A stretch of DNA of 13,662 nt from Chloroflexota bacterium (GTDB taxonomy: Bacteria > Chloroflexota > UBA6077 > JACCZL01): NCBI GenBank assembly GCA_020845495.1, contig JADLFM010000181.1:1-13662 (forward strand). Reading direction: 5' to 3'. The notes under the pieces were generated by a model that was given only the letters and a program-made list of their open reading frames with translations, was not told the origin of the DNA and searched no databases. Made by a program: the position numbers and the translations under genes. Positions 1-5,405 of the stretch are shown here, piece by piece (positions within the stretch are counted from its first letter, which is position 1; each line of letters opens with the position of its first letter).

Positions 1-141
1 CGACTCCGCGTCCTCCCGCCACCGCGCCGTGCTCAACCCCTCCCGCTTCCGTCTCGCCACCGTCGCTCTCCCTCGCCAGACTCACCCCCATTCTCGCTCA
101 GCTTTGCAGAATCCTGCAGGGCACCCGCCGCGCGCCGTGCG
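1..141. other. Window-edge region without a recognised gene
   Basis: This stretch is pyrimidine-rich on the plus strand and shows no ORF with family-like sequence on either strand. The only small structure I see is a 5-bp stem (TGCAG 105-109, CTGCA 114-118, loop AATC). It probably holds the 3' flank of an upstream gene outside the window. Confidence 0.4.
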
Positions 142-172
142 TTGGAGGCGAGGCCGCGGCCTCGCCTATACT
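142..172 (+). promoter_or_regulatory. Candidate promoter of the glycosyltransferase gene
   Basis: A good -10 hexamer TATACT lies at 167-172. A partial -35 match, TTGGAG, lies at 142-147, giving a 19-bp spacer. Transcription would start near 179-180, leaving a leader of about 73 nt before the GTG start at 253. The 19-bp spacer is longer than the usual 17 and is filled by a palindrome (see the next entry). The -35 is weak, so the assignment rests mainly on the -10 and on its position. Confidence 0.4.
146..167. promoter_or_regulatory. 22-bp perfect palindrome in promoter spacer (operator candidate)
   Basis: AGGCGAGGCCG at 146-156 is followed directly by its exact reverse complement at 157-167, with no central spacer. 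The palindrome spans the gap between the -35-like and -10 hexamers and ends on the first base of the -10. A zero-loop palindrome is a poor RNA hairpin but a good site for a dimeric DNA-binding protein. A palindrome within a 19-bp spacer is the arrangement used by MerR-family regulators; that link is inference, and no regulator gene lies nearby. Confidence 0.5.
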
Positions 173-202
173 TGGCGCCGGCCCGGCAGCAGAGAGACGG
201 GG

Positions 203-220
203 TCGACCGAAAGCGGTCGA
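203..220 (+). other. Leader hairpin upstream of the glycosyltransferase
   Basis: TCGACCG (203-209) and CGGTCGA (214-220) form a 7-bp perfect stem with loop AAAG, in the predicted 5' leader about 30 nt before the GTG start. It would occlude the in-frame ATG at 220, which supports use of the GTG at 253. Confidence 0.35.
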
Positions 221-252
221 TGCGTCGCGGTCGGGACGCTCCGGGAGTCCGT

Positions 253-972
253 GTGCCCAGCATCTCGGCGGTGATCCCCGCCTATAACGAAGAGCGCGCC
301 ATCGCCAGCACCGTGGAGGGTGTCGTCTCGGCCTTCGACGACCTCGTGGGCGACTACGAGGTGATCGTGGTCGACGATGGAAGCCGCGACGGCACTGCCG
401 AGATCGTTCGAGGACTGGCCGGGCGCTACCCGGCCGTTCGGATGGTCTCGCACCCCACCAATCGCGGCTACGGCGCGACCCTCGCGACCGGGTTCGCCGC
501 TGCCACTCGTGACCTGTTGTTCCTCACCGACGGCGACAAGCAGTTCGACGCCCGCGAATTGAGCGCGTTCCTGCCGCTGCTCGGGCAGGCCGATCTCGTC
601 ATCGGGTATCGCCGCCCGCGCGCCGATCCCTGGGTCCGCCGCCTGTACGGTTGGGGCTGGAACTGGCTGGTCAACACGCTGTTTGGCTACACTGCCCGCG
701 ACGTGGACTGTGCATTCAAGCTGTTTCCTCGTCGGATCCTGAACGAGTTGAACGTCCATAGCACCGGCCATACGTTCAGCCCGGAGCTGCTGATCAAGGC
801 GCGGCGCGCCGGCTACCAGGTGGCCGAGGCTCGCGTGACGCATTACCCGCGCCTGGCCGGGCAGGCGAAGGGGGCGCGCCCGGACGCCATCCTGCGGGCA
901 CTCTACGAGCTTGGGCGGCTACGGCTGGACGTCGCGAACCAGCCCCGTCCGGCCATCCAGGCGGAACGCTAA
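253..972 (+). CDS. Family 2 glycosyltransferase (DPM1/ArnC-like, soluble)
   Basis: This is a predicted GT-A fold glycosyltransferase of 239 aa that would move a sugar from a nucleotide sugar to a lipid phosphate or other acceptor at the cytoplasmic membrane face. Visible motifs: the N-terminal strand SAVIPAYNEE (residues 5-14), VVDDGS (39-44), a metal/donor-binding LTDGD (91-95), and the family stretch DVDCAFKLFPR (about 150-160). No membrane helices follow the catalytic domain, unlike ArnC. I chose the GTG at 253 because GGGAG lies at 243-247 with 5-nt spacing and homologues begin just before the S-x-VIPAYNE strand. ATG starts at 142 and 220 are possible but lack a binding site and would add a basic, atypical extension. 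The stop codon lies inside the first unit of a 17-bp tandem repeat. Donor and acceptor cannot be told from sequence. Confidence 0.88.
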   Translation: MPSISAVIPAYNEERAIASTVEGVVSAFDDLVGDYEVIVVDDGSRDGTAEIVRGLAGRYPAVRMVSHPTNRGYGATLATGFAAATRDLLFLTDGDKQFDARELSAFLPLLGQADLVIGYRRPRADPWVRRLYGWGWNWLVNTLFGYTARDVDCAFKLFPRRILNELNVHSTGHTFSPELLIKARRAGYQVAEARVTHYPRLAGQAKGARPDAILRALYELGRLRLDVANQPRPAIQAER

Positions 973-1040
973 CGCCGCTAGAACGCTAACGCCGCTAGAA
1001 CGCTAACGCCGCTAGAACGCTAACGCCGCCGGAACGCTGG
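964..1040. repeat. 17-bp tandem repeat overlapping the glycosyltransferase stop codon
   Basis: The unit GAACGCTAACGCCGCTA occurs perfectly at 964-980, 981-997 and 998-1014. A fourth copy at 1015-1031 has two changes near its end, and a partial copy follows at 1032-1040. The first unit encodes the last two residues (Glu-Arg) and the TAA stop, so copy-number change would leave the protein intact. Each unit carries GCTA twice, which suggests an older half-unit of 8-9 bp. Confidence 0.95.
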
Positions 1041-1081
1041 GGTAGCCAGAGTGCTGATCCACGCTGACCGTCGGTCGACGC

Positions 1082-1110
1082 AGCCGGCCTAACTACCCAG
1101 ATCGCCGGCT
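1082..1110 (+). terminator. Possible terminator hairpin after the glycosyltransferase
   Basis: AGCCGGC (1082-1088) and GCCGGCT (1104-1110) form a perfect 7-bp stem with a 15-nt loop. There is no T-tract, so this may instead be an operator-like inverted repeat. A smaller inverted repeat, GACCG-T-CGGTC, lies just before it at 1066-1076. Confidence 0.25.
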
Positions 1111-1153
1111 TGCCACCGCATCCATGACAAGCCATCCCGACCTGAGGGCGAGT

Positions 1154-1172
1154 GTCCTGGACGATTCAGGAC
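1154..1172 (+). promoter_or_regulatory. Inverted repeat upstream of the SCO gene
   Basis: GTCCTG (1154-1159) and CAGGAC (1167-1172) form a 6-bp inverted repeat with a 7-nt centre, about 60 nt before the SCO start. It could be a dimeric regulator site or a leader hairpin. It does not resemble a CopY or CueR box that I know. Confidence 0.22.
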
Positions 1173-1230
1173 GAACATCCCGCCCGTCGCCCTCGCGGCC
1201 CTCTCTACCCTTATCTCAGGGAGGGTCGTG

Positions 1231-1857
1231 ATGGAGAGGCGCGTATCCCGGACAACGGTCTTCGCCCTGTTCGCCCTGTCGGTGACGCTCATCGTATCCG
1301 GCTGTGCGATGCCGCGCCCGCTGGCAGCGCCGGCCAGTGCTCCGTTCAACGGCGGCACCCTCAGCCCCGCGATCCAGGTTCCGGAGCTTGCGCTTCGCCG
1401 AGCCGACGGCCGAGCCTTCAGCACGGCTGAGACACGCGGGCGAATCTCGCTGTTCTTCTTCGGCTACACCAACTGCCCGGACGTCTGCCCGCTGACGCTC
1501 TTCCACGTCGCGCAGATTCGGAAAGAGCTTGGCCGGCAAGCGGCGAACGTCGACGCCTACTTCGTCACGGTCGACCCGGCGCGCGACACGCCTGCTCGGA
1601 TGGCCGAGTACTCCGCGAAGTTCGATCCGGCCATCGTGCCGCTCACCGGCACCGACGAGGAGCTTGCCCAGGTGCGAGACGCCTTCGGCATCGTCGCCGA
1701 GAAGCGGGAGGCGCCCACTGGCGCGGCCGGCTACTTCATGGATCACACCGCCGCCATCTTCCTGGTGGACCGCGACAGCGCGATCAAACTGATCTACCCC
1801 TACGGCATGGAAGACGCGATGATCGTGGCCGACCTGCAACGGCTGATCGCCCGATGA
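1231..1857 (+). CDS. SCO1/SenC family copper chaperone, lipoprotein
   Basis: SCO proteins are membrane-anchored thioredoxin-fold proteins that reduce and deliver copper to the CuA site of cytochrome c oxidase subunit II. The 208-aa product begins with a signal sequence ending in lipobox VSGC (Cys25), so it is probably a lipoprotein on the outer face of the membrane. The copper-binding CxxxC is CPDVC (Cys82 and Cys86) and the third ligand is His172 in YFMDH. The family motif VDPARDTP follows at about 114-121. GGGAGGG at 1219-1225 lies 5 nt before the ATG; a GTG at 1228 is in frame but too close to that site. The PCuAC gene starts 94 nt downstream on the same strand, which supports a shared CuA-assembly role. 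No oxidase subunit is present in the window. Confidence 0.93.
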   Translation: MERRVSRTTVFALFALSVTLIVSGCAMPRPLAAPASAPFNGGTLSPAIQVPELALRRADGRAFSTAETRGRISLFFFGYTNCPDVCPLTLFHVAQIRKELGRQAANVDAYFVTVDPARDTPARMAEYSAKFDPAIVPLTGTDEELAQVRDAFGIVAEKREAPTGAAGYFMDHTAAIFLVDRDSAIKLIYPYGMEDAMIVADLQRLIAR

Positions 1858-1951
1858 TCGCCTCAACGATGACGTGCCCATCGAGGGCCATCTCGCCTGC
1901 TCCACCGACCGAGGGCTCGCTCGGGCGGGGGGACCGCACGGAGGACCAACC

Positions 1952-2560
1952 GTGTACTCCTTGACCTCTCGTCTCTCACCTGCTGTCCTGGCACTCACCC
2001 TGGCCGGCATCCTCATCCTGCTCGCCGCTCTCCTCCTTGGCACGACTCGCAGTCACGCGTCGAGCGCCCTGGCCCGCATCGGCCAGACGAAGACCTCGCA
2101 GCCTGCCAACACGACGCCTCCCGCAGCCGCCGGCCAGAGCTCCGCCTCGACTGTCACACTCGCCGATGAGCCAGCCGCCGGCATCGCCGTTCAGGATGCC
2201 TGGGCGCGCGCCTCGCTGCGCGGCATGCCCTCGGCCGTCTACTTCGTCGTCCACAACAACGGCGCTGAGGCCGACACCCTTATCGGCGCTGCGAGCGACG
2301 TTGCTGAGGCTACCGAAGTCCACCGCTCGTCGATGGATAACGGCGTCATGCGGATGGGTCCGGCCGGCCCGGTCACCATTCCAGCCGGCGAGAGCGTGAC
2401 GCTGGCGCCGGGCGGCCTCCATGTGATGCTGATCGGCCTCCACGACGACCTCGTCGAGGGGACCGAGTTGACCTTGACGCTTCAGTTCGAGCACGCCGGG
2501 TCGATGACGCTTACGGTCCCCGTTCGCCCGATGAACGCCACACCGATGATGCAACACTGA
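1952..2560 (+). CDS. PCuAC (DUF461) periplasmic-type copper chaperone, membrane-anchored
   Basis: PCuAC proteins bind Cu(I) and load it, with SCO, into the CuA centre of cytochrome oxidase. The 202-aa product has an N-terminal hydrophobic segment (about 10-30) that can act as a membrane anchor, then a Ser/Thr/Pro/Ala-rich linker (about 37-70), then the cupredoxin-like domain. The family copper motif H-x10-M-x21-H-x-M is matched exactly by His124, Met135, His157 and Met159; Met128 and Met133 lie between. The C-terminus ends in a short Met/His tail (MNATPMMQH) that could add a copper ligand. GTG at 1952 is chosen because GGAGGA at 1940-1945 lies 6 nt upstream and the hydrophobic helix begins right after it. 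An ATG at 1874 would add 26 unlikely residues. It ends 27 nt from the convergent phosphatase gene. Confidence 0.93.
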   Translation: MYSLTSRLSPAVLALTLAGILILLAALLLGTTRSHASSALARIGQTKTSQPANTTPPAAAGQSSASTVTLADEPAAGIAVQDAWARASLRGMPSAVYFVVHNNGAEADTLIGAASDVAEATEVHRSSMDNGVMRMGPAGPVTIPAGESVTLAPGGLHVMLIGLHDDLVEGTELTLTLQFEHAGSMTLTVPVRPMNATPMMQH

Positions 2561-2587
2561 GGATAGAGCACCGAGCGAACGGCCGGA

Positions 2588-3385
2588 TCAGGTGTCGGCG
2601 CCAGCCTCGGTGACGGCCGTCAGGATCGCCTCGTGCAGATGCAGGTTGCTGACCAGGATATGCCCGGAGTCCGGCCGGAACGGCTCGCCGGCCAGGTCGG
2701 TGACAATCCCACCCGCCTCCGCGACGATCAGCGAGCCGGCCGCGACGTCCCACGGCAAGACGAGGTTCTCCCAGTAGCCGTCGAAGCGGCCGGCCGCGAC
2801 CCACGCGCAGTCGAGCGCGGCCGACCCGATCCGGCGTACCGCCTGACTCTTTCCGCTGAGGGCGCTGAACTGGCGTAGCGCAGTCGGTAGCCGCGTCCGG
2901 TCGTAGGGGAAGCCGGTCGCGAGCAGCGCGTGGATCAAGTCGTCGGTCTCAGAGACGTGGATCGGCCGGCCGTTCAAGGTCGCGCCACCGCCGGCTGTCG
3001 CCAGGAACAATTCGTCAAGGTTCGGGTCGTAGATCGCGCCGATTGCCATGCGTCCCTCGAGTTCGTAGCCGACCGAGACGCAGAAGGCGCGCAGACCGTG
3101 GGCGTAGTTGGTCGTTCCGTCCAGAGGATCGATGATCCAACGGTGCTGCGGGTCGTCCCCGCCGGTGGTCCCTTCTTCGGCGAGGATCTGATGGTGCGGG
3201 AAGTGGGCACGGATCAGATCGGTGATCGCTCGTTCAGCGTTCACATCGACCTCGGTCACGAGATCGACTTCACCCTTGAAGCGAACGGCGTGAACGTCGC
3301 CATACGACTCGCGGAGGATAGCGCCACCCGCCCGCGCTGCCGCGGCGGCTAGATCGGCGACGACGGCGAGATGGACTTCGGTCAT
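2588..3385 (-). CDS. Inositol monophosphatase family protein
   Basis: This is a Mg2+-dependent, Li+-sensitive-type phosphatase of 265 aa, cytoplasmic. Family members hydrolyse inositol 1-phosphate, histidinol phosphate, fructose bisphosphate or 3'-phosphoadenosine phosphates. Motif A, WIIDPLDGTTNYAHG (83-97), supplies metal ligands Asp86 and Asp89. Glu70/Glu71 in LAEEG supply the upstream acid, and PWDVAAG (211-217) supplies Asp213. All key residues are present and the length is normal. The minus-strand start ATG at 3385 has GAGGAG about 9 nt upstream. An upstream ATG at 3478 would add 31 residues rich in Arg and lacking family similarity. Substrate is not predictable; a SuhB or HisN role is equally possible. 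Confidence 0.92.
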   Translation of the reverse strand: MTEVHLAVVADLAAAAARAGGAILRESYGDVHAVRFKGEVDLVTEVDVNAERAITDLIRAHFPHHQILAEEGTTGGDDPQHRWIIDPLDGTTNYAHGLRAFCVSVGYELEGRMAIGAIYDPNLDELFLATAGGGATLNGRPIHVSETDDLIHALLATGFPYDRTRLPTALRQFSALSGKSQAVRRIGSAALDCAWVAAGRFDGYWENLVLPWDVAAGSLIVAEAGGIVTDLAGEPFRPDSGHILVSNLHLHEAILTAVTEAGADT

Positions 3386-3481
3386 CGGTCGCTGCTCCTC
3401 ATCCCGCCTGCGGGTTGCCTGCTTCCGGGCTGTCAGCCGAGTGAAGGAAGTCCGGCGGGGCTCATCGGATGATGGCATGCC

Positions 3482-3511
3482 AGAGGCCCGCCAACGTCTT
3501 GGCGGGCCTCT
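3482..3511 (-). terminator. Strong perfect hairpin between ferredoxin and phosphatase genes
   Basis: AGAGGCCCGCCAA (3482-3494) and TTGGCGGGCCTCT (3499-3511) form a 13-bp perfect GC-rich stem with a CGTC loop. It lies 89 nt past the ferredoxin stop and 96 nt before the phosphatase start, both on the minus strand, so it most likely ends the ferredoxin transcript. No clear U-tract follows on that strand. A weaker stem (CTCTC 3534-3538, GAGAG 3545-3549) lies nearer the ferredoxin gene. Confidence 0.6.
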
Positions 3512-3600
3512 CTGTGTTCGCTCTACTCACTCGCTCTCGAGTCGGAGAGAGCTGCTCGGGCGCCACCGCTGGATGGGTAGCCCGAAGCGTTCCGCGCTGG

Positions 3601-4053
3601 CTACTTGTTGAAGCGAGCCGACGCCGCCGGGGCGACGTTCGCCGGGGCCATCAGCACGATCGCGCCCTTGTCACAGGATGCCTCACAGAGATAGCAGGAG
3701 ACGCACGCCTTGGCGTTCGTCAACTTCGCGACGGATGCCCACGGCTGGCCTGCGACATCCTCCAGGCTGAGGCAATCGAACGGACAGATGTCGATGCAGT
3801 ACTTACAGCCGGAGCAGATCTCTTCGGCCACCAACGGCTTCGGCCACTCTGTGCGACGGACCTTGACCGCGAGATCGCCGTAGGTATCGAGGATCGCGTC
3901 GTACGGGCAGGCTCGCCCGCACGCACCACAATCGATACAAATCTTGGGATCGACGAAGTAATCAGCCTTCTTGACACCACTGATTGCGTCGACAGGGCAG
4001 ACAATCTCGCAGGCGCCACACCCGACACACTTGTCCGTAATGAAAAACGCCAC
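3601..4053 (-). CDS. Ferredoxin-like protein with four [4Fe-4S] motifs
   Basis: This is a predicted small soluble electron carrier or electron-transfer subunit, 150 aa. Four CxxCxxCxxxC motifs are visible: Cys9-12-15-19, Cys39-42-45-49, Cys80-83-86-90 and Cys117-120-123-127. The first three are followed by Pro and the last by Asp. An extra Cys94 follows the third motif. The last 20 residues are Ala/Pro-rich and disordered-looking. The GTG at 4053 is chosen because GAGGAG (plus-strand 4061-4066) sits 7 nt upstream; a GTG at 4068 overlaps that site. The gene stands alone between a promoter-like site and a hairpin. No partner dehydrogenase is in the window, so the electron donor and acceptor are unknown. 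It could be the ferredoxin-like subunit of an oxidoreductase encoded elsewhere. Confidence 0.9.
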   Translation of the reverse strand: MAFFITDKCVGCGACEIVCPVDAISGVKKADYFVDPKICIDCGACGRACPYDAILDTYGDLAVKVRRTEWPKPLVAEEICSGCKYCIDICPFDCLSLEDVAGQPWASVAKLTNAKACVSCYLCEASCDKGAIVLMAPANVAPAASARFNK

Positions 4054-4085
4054 GGCAAGGCTCCTCACCAGCGGGAACTGCTCCG

Positions 4086-4094
4086 AGTATACCA
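4086..4094 (-). promoter_or_regulatory. Extended -10 promoter of the ferredoxin gene
   Basis: On the minus strand TGG-TATACT reads from 4094 to 4086, a TGn extended -10 with five of six consensus bases. Transcription would start near 4079, giving a leader of about 26 nt with the GAGGAG binding site. No good -35 is seen, as is usual for extended -10 promoters. Confidence 0.5.
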
Positions 4095-4097
4095 GAC

Positions 4098-4310
4098 ATG
4101 TGCGTTCGCTTCCCGCCGTCGCCTGCCTGCGACAGATCCGGGACCGCCTCGGTTCAGGTCAGGATGCCCCTTCGCTCCAGGCCAGGATGCTCCCTGCCCC
4201 CGGCCCGGAACCCCCTCGCTCACTCGGGAGCGAGCGGGTGCGGGCGATGGGTACGGGTGATGGGTGCTGTCGCGCGCGGCCGAGCGCTATCCGAGAACGG
4301 CGCAGTCCGC
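4098..4310. other. Divergent intergenic region with a direct repeat and a hairpin
   Basis: This lies between the ferredoxin promoter and the alkA start. It holds two imperfect copies of a roughly 23-bp unit sharing CAGG-N-CAGGATGC (starting at 4155 and 4178). It also holds a stem of CTCGCTC (4215-4221) with GAGCGAG (4228-4234) around a 6-nt loop, then G-rich GATGGGT copies near 4246-4267. Open frames here are read-through of the alkA frame upstream of its start and show no family similarity. Confidence 0.4.
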
Positions 4311-4316
4311 TACCAT
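4311..4316 (+). promoter_or_regulatory. Possible -10 for a leaderless alkA transcript
   Basis: TACCAT (a TANNNT type -10) ends 6 nt before the ATG at 4323, and no good ribosome binding site is present. This spacing would place transcription start at the ATG itself. No -35 is evident. Confidence 0.25.
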
Positions 4317-4322
4317 GCAGGC

Positions 4323-5405
4323 ATGCTCACCGCCGCTCCTACCGCGACGCTCACACCTCGCCCGCCCTTCGACTTCGACCTGATCCTCGCCTACCTTCGC
4401 CGGTCGCCGCTCGAACCGCTCGACGTGGTCGTAGACGGCGCCTACCGCCGAGTTGCTCGGCTGGACGGGCAGCCAGCGCTCGTCGAAGTGGCGTCGGTCG
4501 GAACGATCGACGCGCCAAGACTCGTCGTACGCCTGCTCGGCAAAACGGCCGACCCGCGCCTGCTGCCGCTCGCCGTCCGTGAGGCCAGCCGCTGGCTCCG
4601 CATCGAGGACGAACCAGCCGACCTCGACCGGCTCGCCCTGCTCGACCCGCTTCTCGCCGACGTTCTGGCTCGATTGAGGGGCATCCGCTTCCCACTGATG
4701 CCCTCCCCGTTCGAATGCCTGATCTGGGCCGTGCTCGGCCAGCAGATCACGCTTGCCTTCGCGTTCAAGCTAAAGCGGGCGCTCGTGGAGCGGTACGGCG
4801 AGAGTGTCGAGTACGAGGGGCGGCCGTATCTGCTCTTCCCCGAGCCAGCCGCGCTCGCCGAGGCCGACCCAGACGAACTGCGCGCGATGCAGTTGAGCCG
4901 CCAGAAGAGCGCCTATGTCCGGGCGCTCGGAGCCGCCGAGGCGGGCGGAGCGGTCGACTGGCCGGCAGTCGCTGCGCTCCCAACGAACGAGGCCATCGCC
5001 GCGCTGACGGCGCTACATGGTGTCGGGCGGTGGACGGCTGAGTACGTGCTGATGCGCGGCCTCGGCCTGCTGGACGTACTCCCGGCGGGCGACGCCGGCG
5101 TCAAACTGATCGTCGGTCAAGCGTACGGCCTCGGGCGGCGTGCCACCGAGACGGAGGCCCGGGCCATCGGCGAGCGCTGGGCGCCATACCGCTCCCTCGC
5201 GACGTTCGCCTGGTGGTTCACGCGCAGCGCGACGTTCCCGAGCACCCCACTCGCGGACGCCCCGCTGCCGGACGCCCCGCTGCCGGACGCCCCGCTGCCG
5301 GACGCCCCGCTGCCGGACGCCCCGCTGCCGGACGCCCCGCTGCCGGACGCCCCGCTGCCGAGCGCCCAGCTCCCAGGCTCCTTGCAACCCGGGGAAGCCG
5401 GGTGA
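4323..5405 (+). CDS. alkA: DNA-3-methyladenine glycosylase II (AlkA type) with repeat tail
   Basis: AlkA excises alkylated purines such as 3-methyladenine from DNA, starting base-excision repair. The 360-aa product has an AlkA N-terminal domain (about 14-110, beginning PPFDFDLILAYL), then the HhH-GPD core from about 128. LGQQIT is at 138-143, the helix-hairpin-helix LHGVGRWTAEY at 231-241, and catalytic Asp257 lies in LPAGDAGVK, aligning with E. coli Asp238. RWAPYRSLATFAWW (285-298) matches the AlkA C-terminal helix. The enzyme should end near residue 305. Instead it continues for about 55 residues, with seven exact DAPLP units (312-346) that look disordered. ATG 4323 is the first start that fits the domain; the binding site is poor. 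The stop overlaps the next gene's start by 4 nt (GTGA), suggesting coupled translation. Confidence 0.9.
   Translation: MLTAAPTATLTPRPPFDFDLILAYLRRSPLEPLDVVVDGAYRRVARLDGQPALVEVASVGTIDAPRLVVRLLGKTADPRLLPLAVREASRWLRIEDEPADLDRLALLDPLLADVLARLRGIRFPLMPSPFECLIWAVLGQQITLAFAFKLKRALVERYGESVEYEGRPYLLFPEPAALAEADPDELRAMQLSRQKSAYVRALGAAEAGGAVDWPAVAALPTNEAIAALTALHGVGRWTAEYVLMRGLGLLDVLPAGDAGVKLIVGQAYGLGRRATETEARAIGERWAPYRSLATFAWWFTRSATFPSTPLADAPLPDAPLPDAPLPDAPLPDAPLPDAPLPDAPLPSAQLPGSLQPGEAG
5256..5360. repeat. 15-bp tandem repeat, seven perfect copies, inside the alkA 3' end
   Basis: The unit GACGCCCCGCTGCCG repeats exactly seven times (5256-5360). Degenerate copies flank it at 5241-5255 and 5361-5375. The unit is a multiple of three and encodes Asp-Ala-Pro-Leu-Pro in the alkA frame. 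The other frames also stay open, so copy-number change would lengthen or shorten the AlkA tail without breaking either this gene or the next. Confidence 0.97.

Noticed and set aside
142..252. N-terminal extension of the glycosyltransferase from ATG 142 or 220
   Set aside because: The predicted transcription start is near 180, ATG 220 lies in a hairpin, and GTG 253 has a well-spaced GGGAG.
1216..2043. 275-codon minus-strand frame opposite the SCO gene
   Set aside because: It lies antisense to a gene with complete SCO motifs, and its translation has no recognisable domain.
3386..3600. T-box or other riboswitch upstream of the phosphatase
   Set aside because: There is a strong hairpin but no T-box core sequence or specifier structure that I can find.
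3469..4260. 263-codon plus-strand frame across the ferredoxin gene
   Set aside because: It is the antisense shadow of four cysteine cluster motifs on the minus strand and has no ribosome binding site or family similarity.
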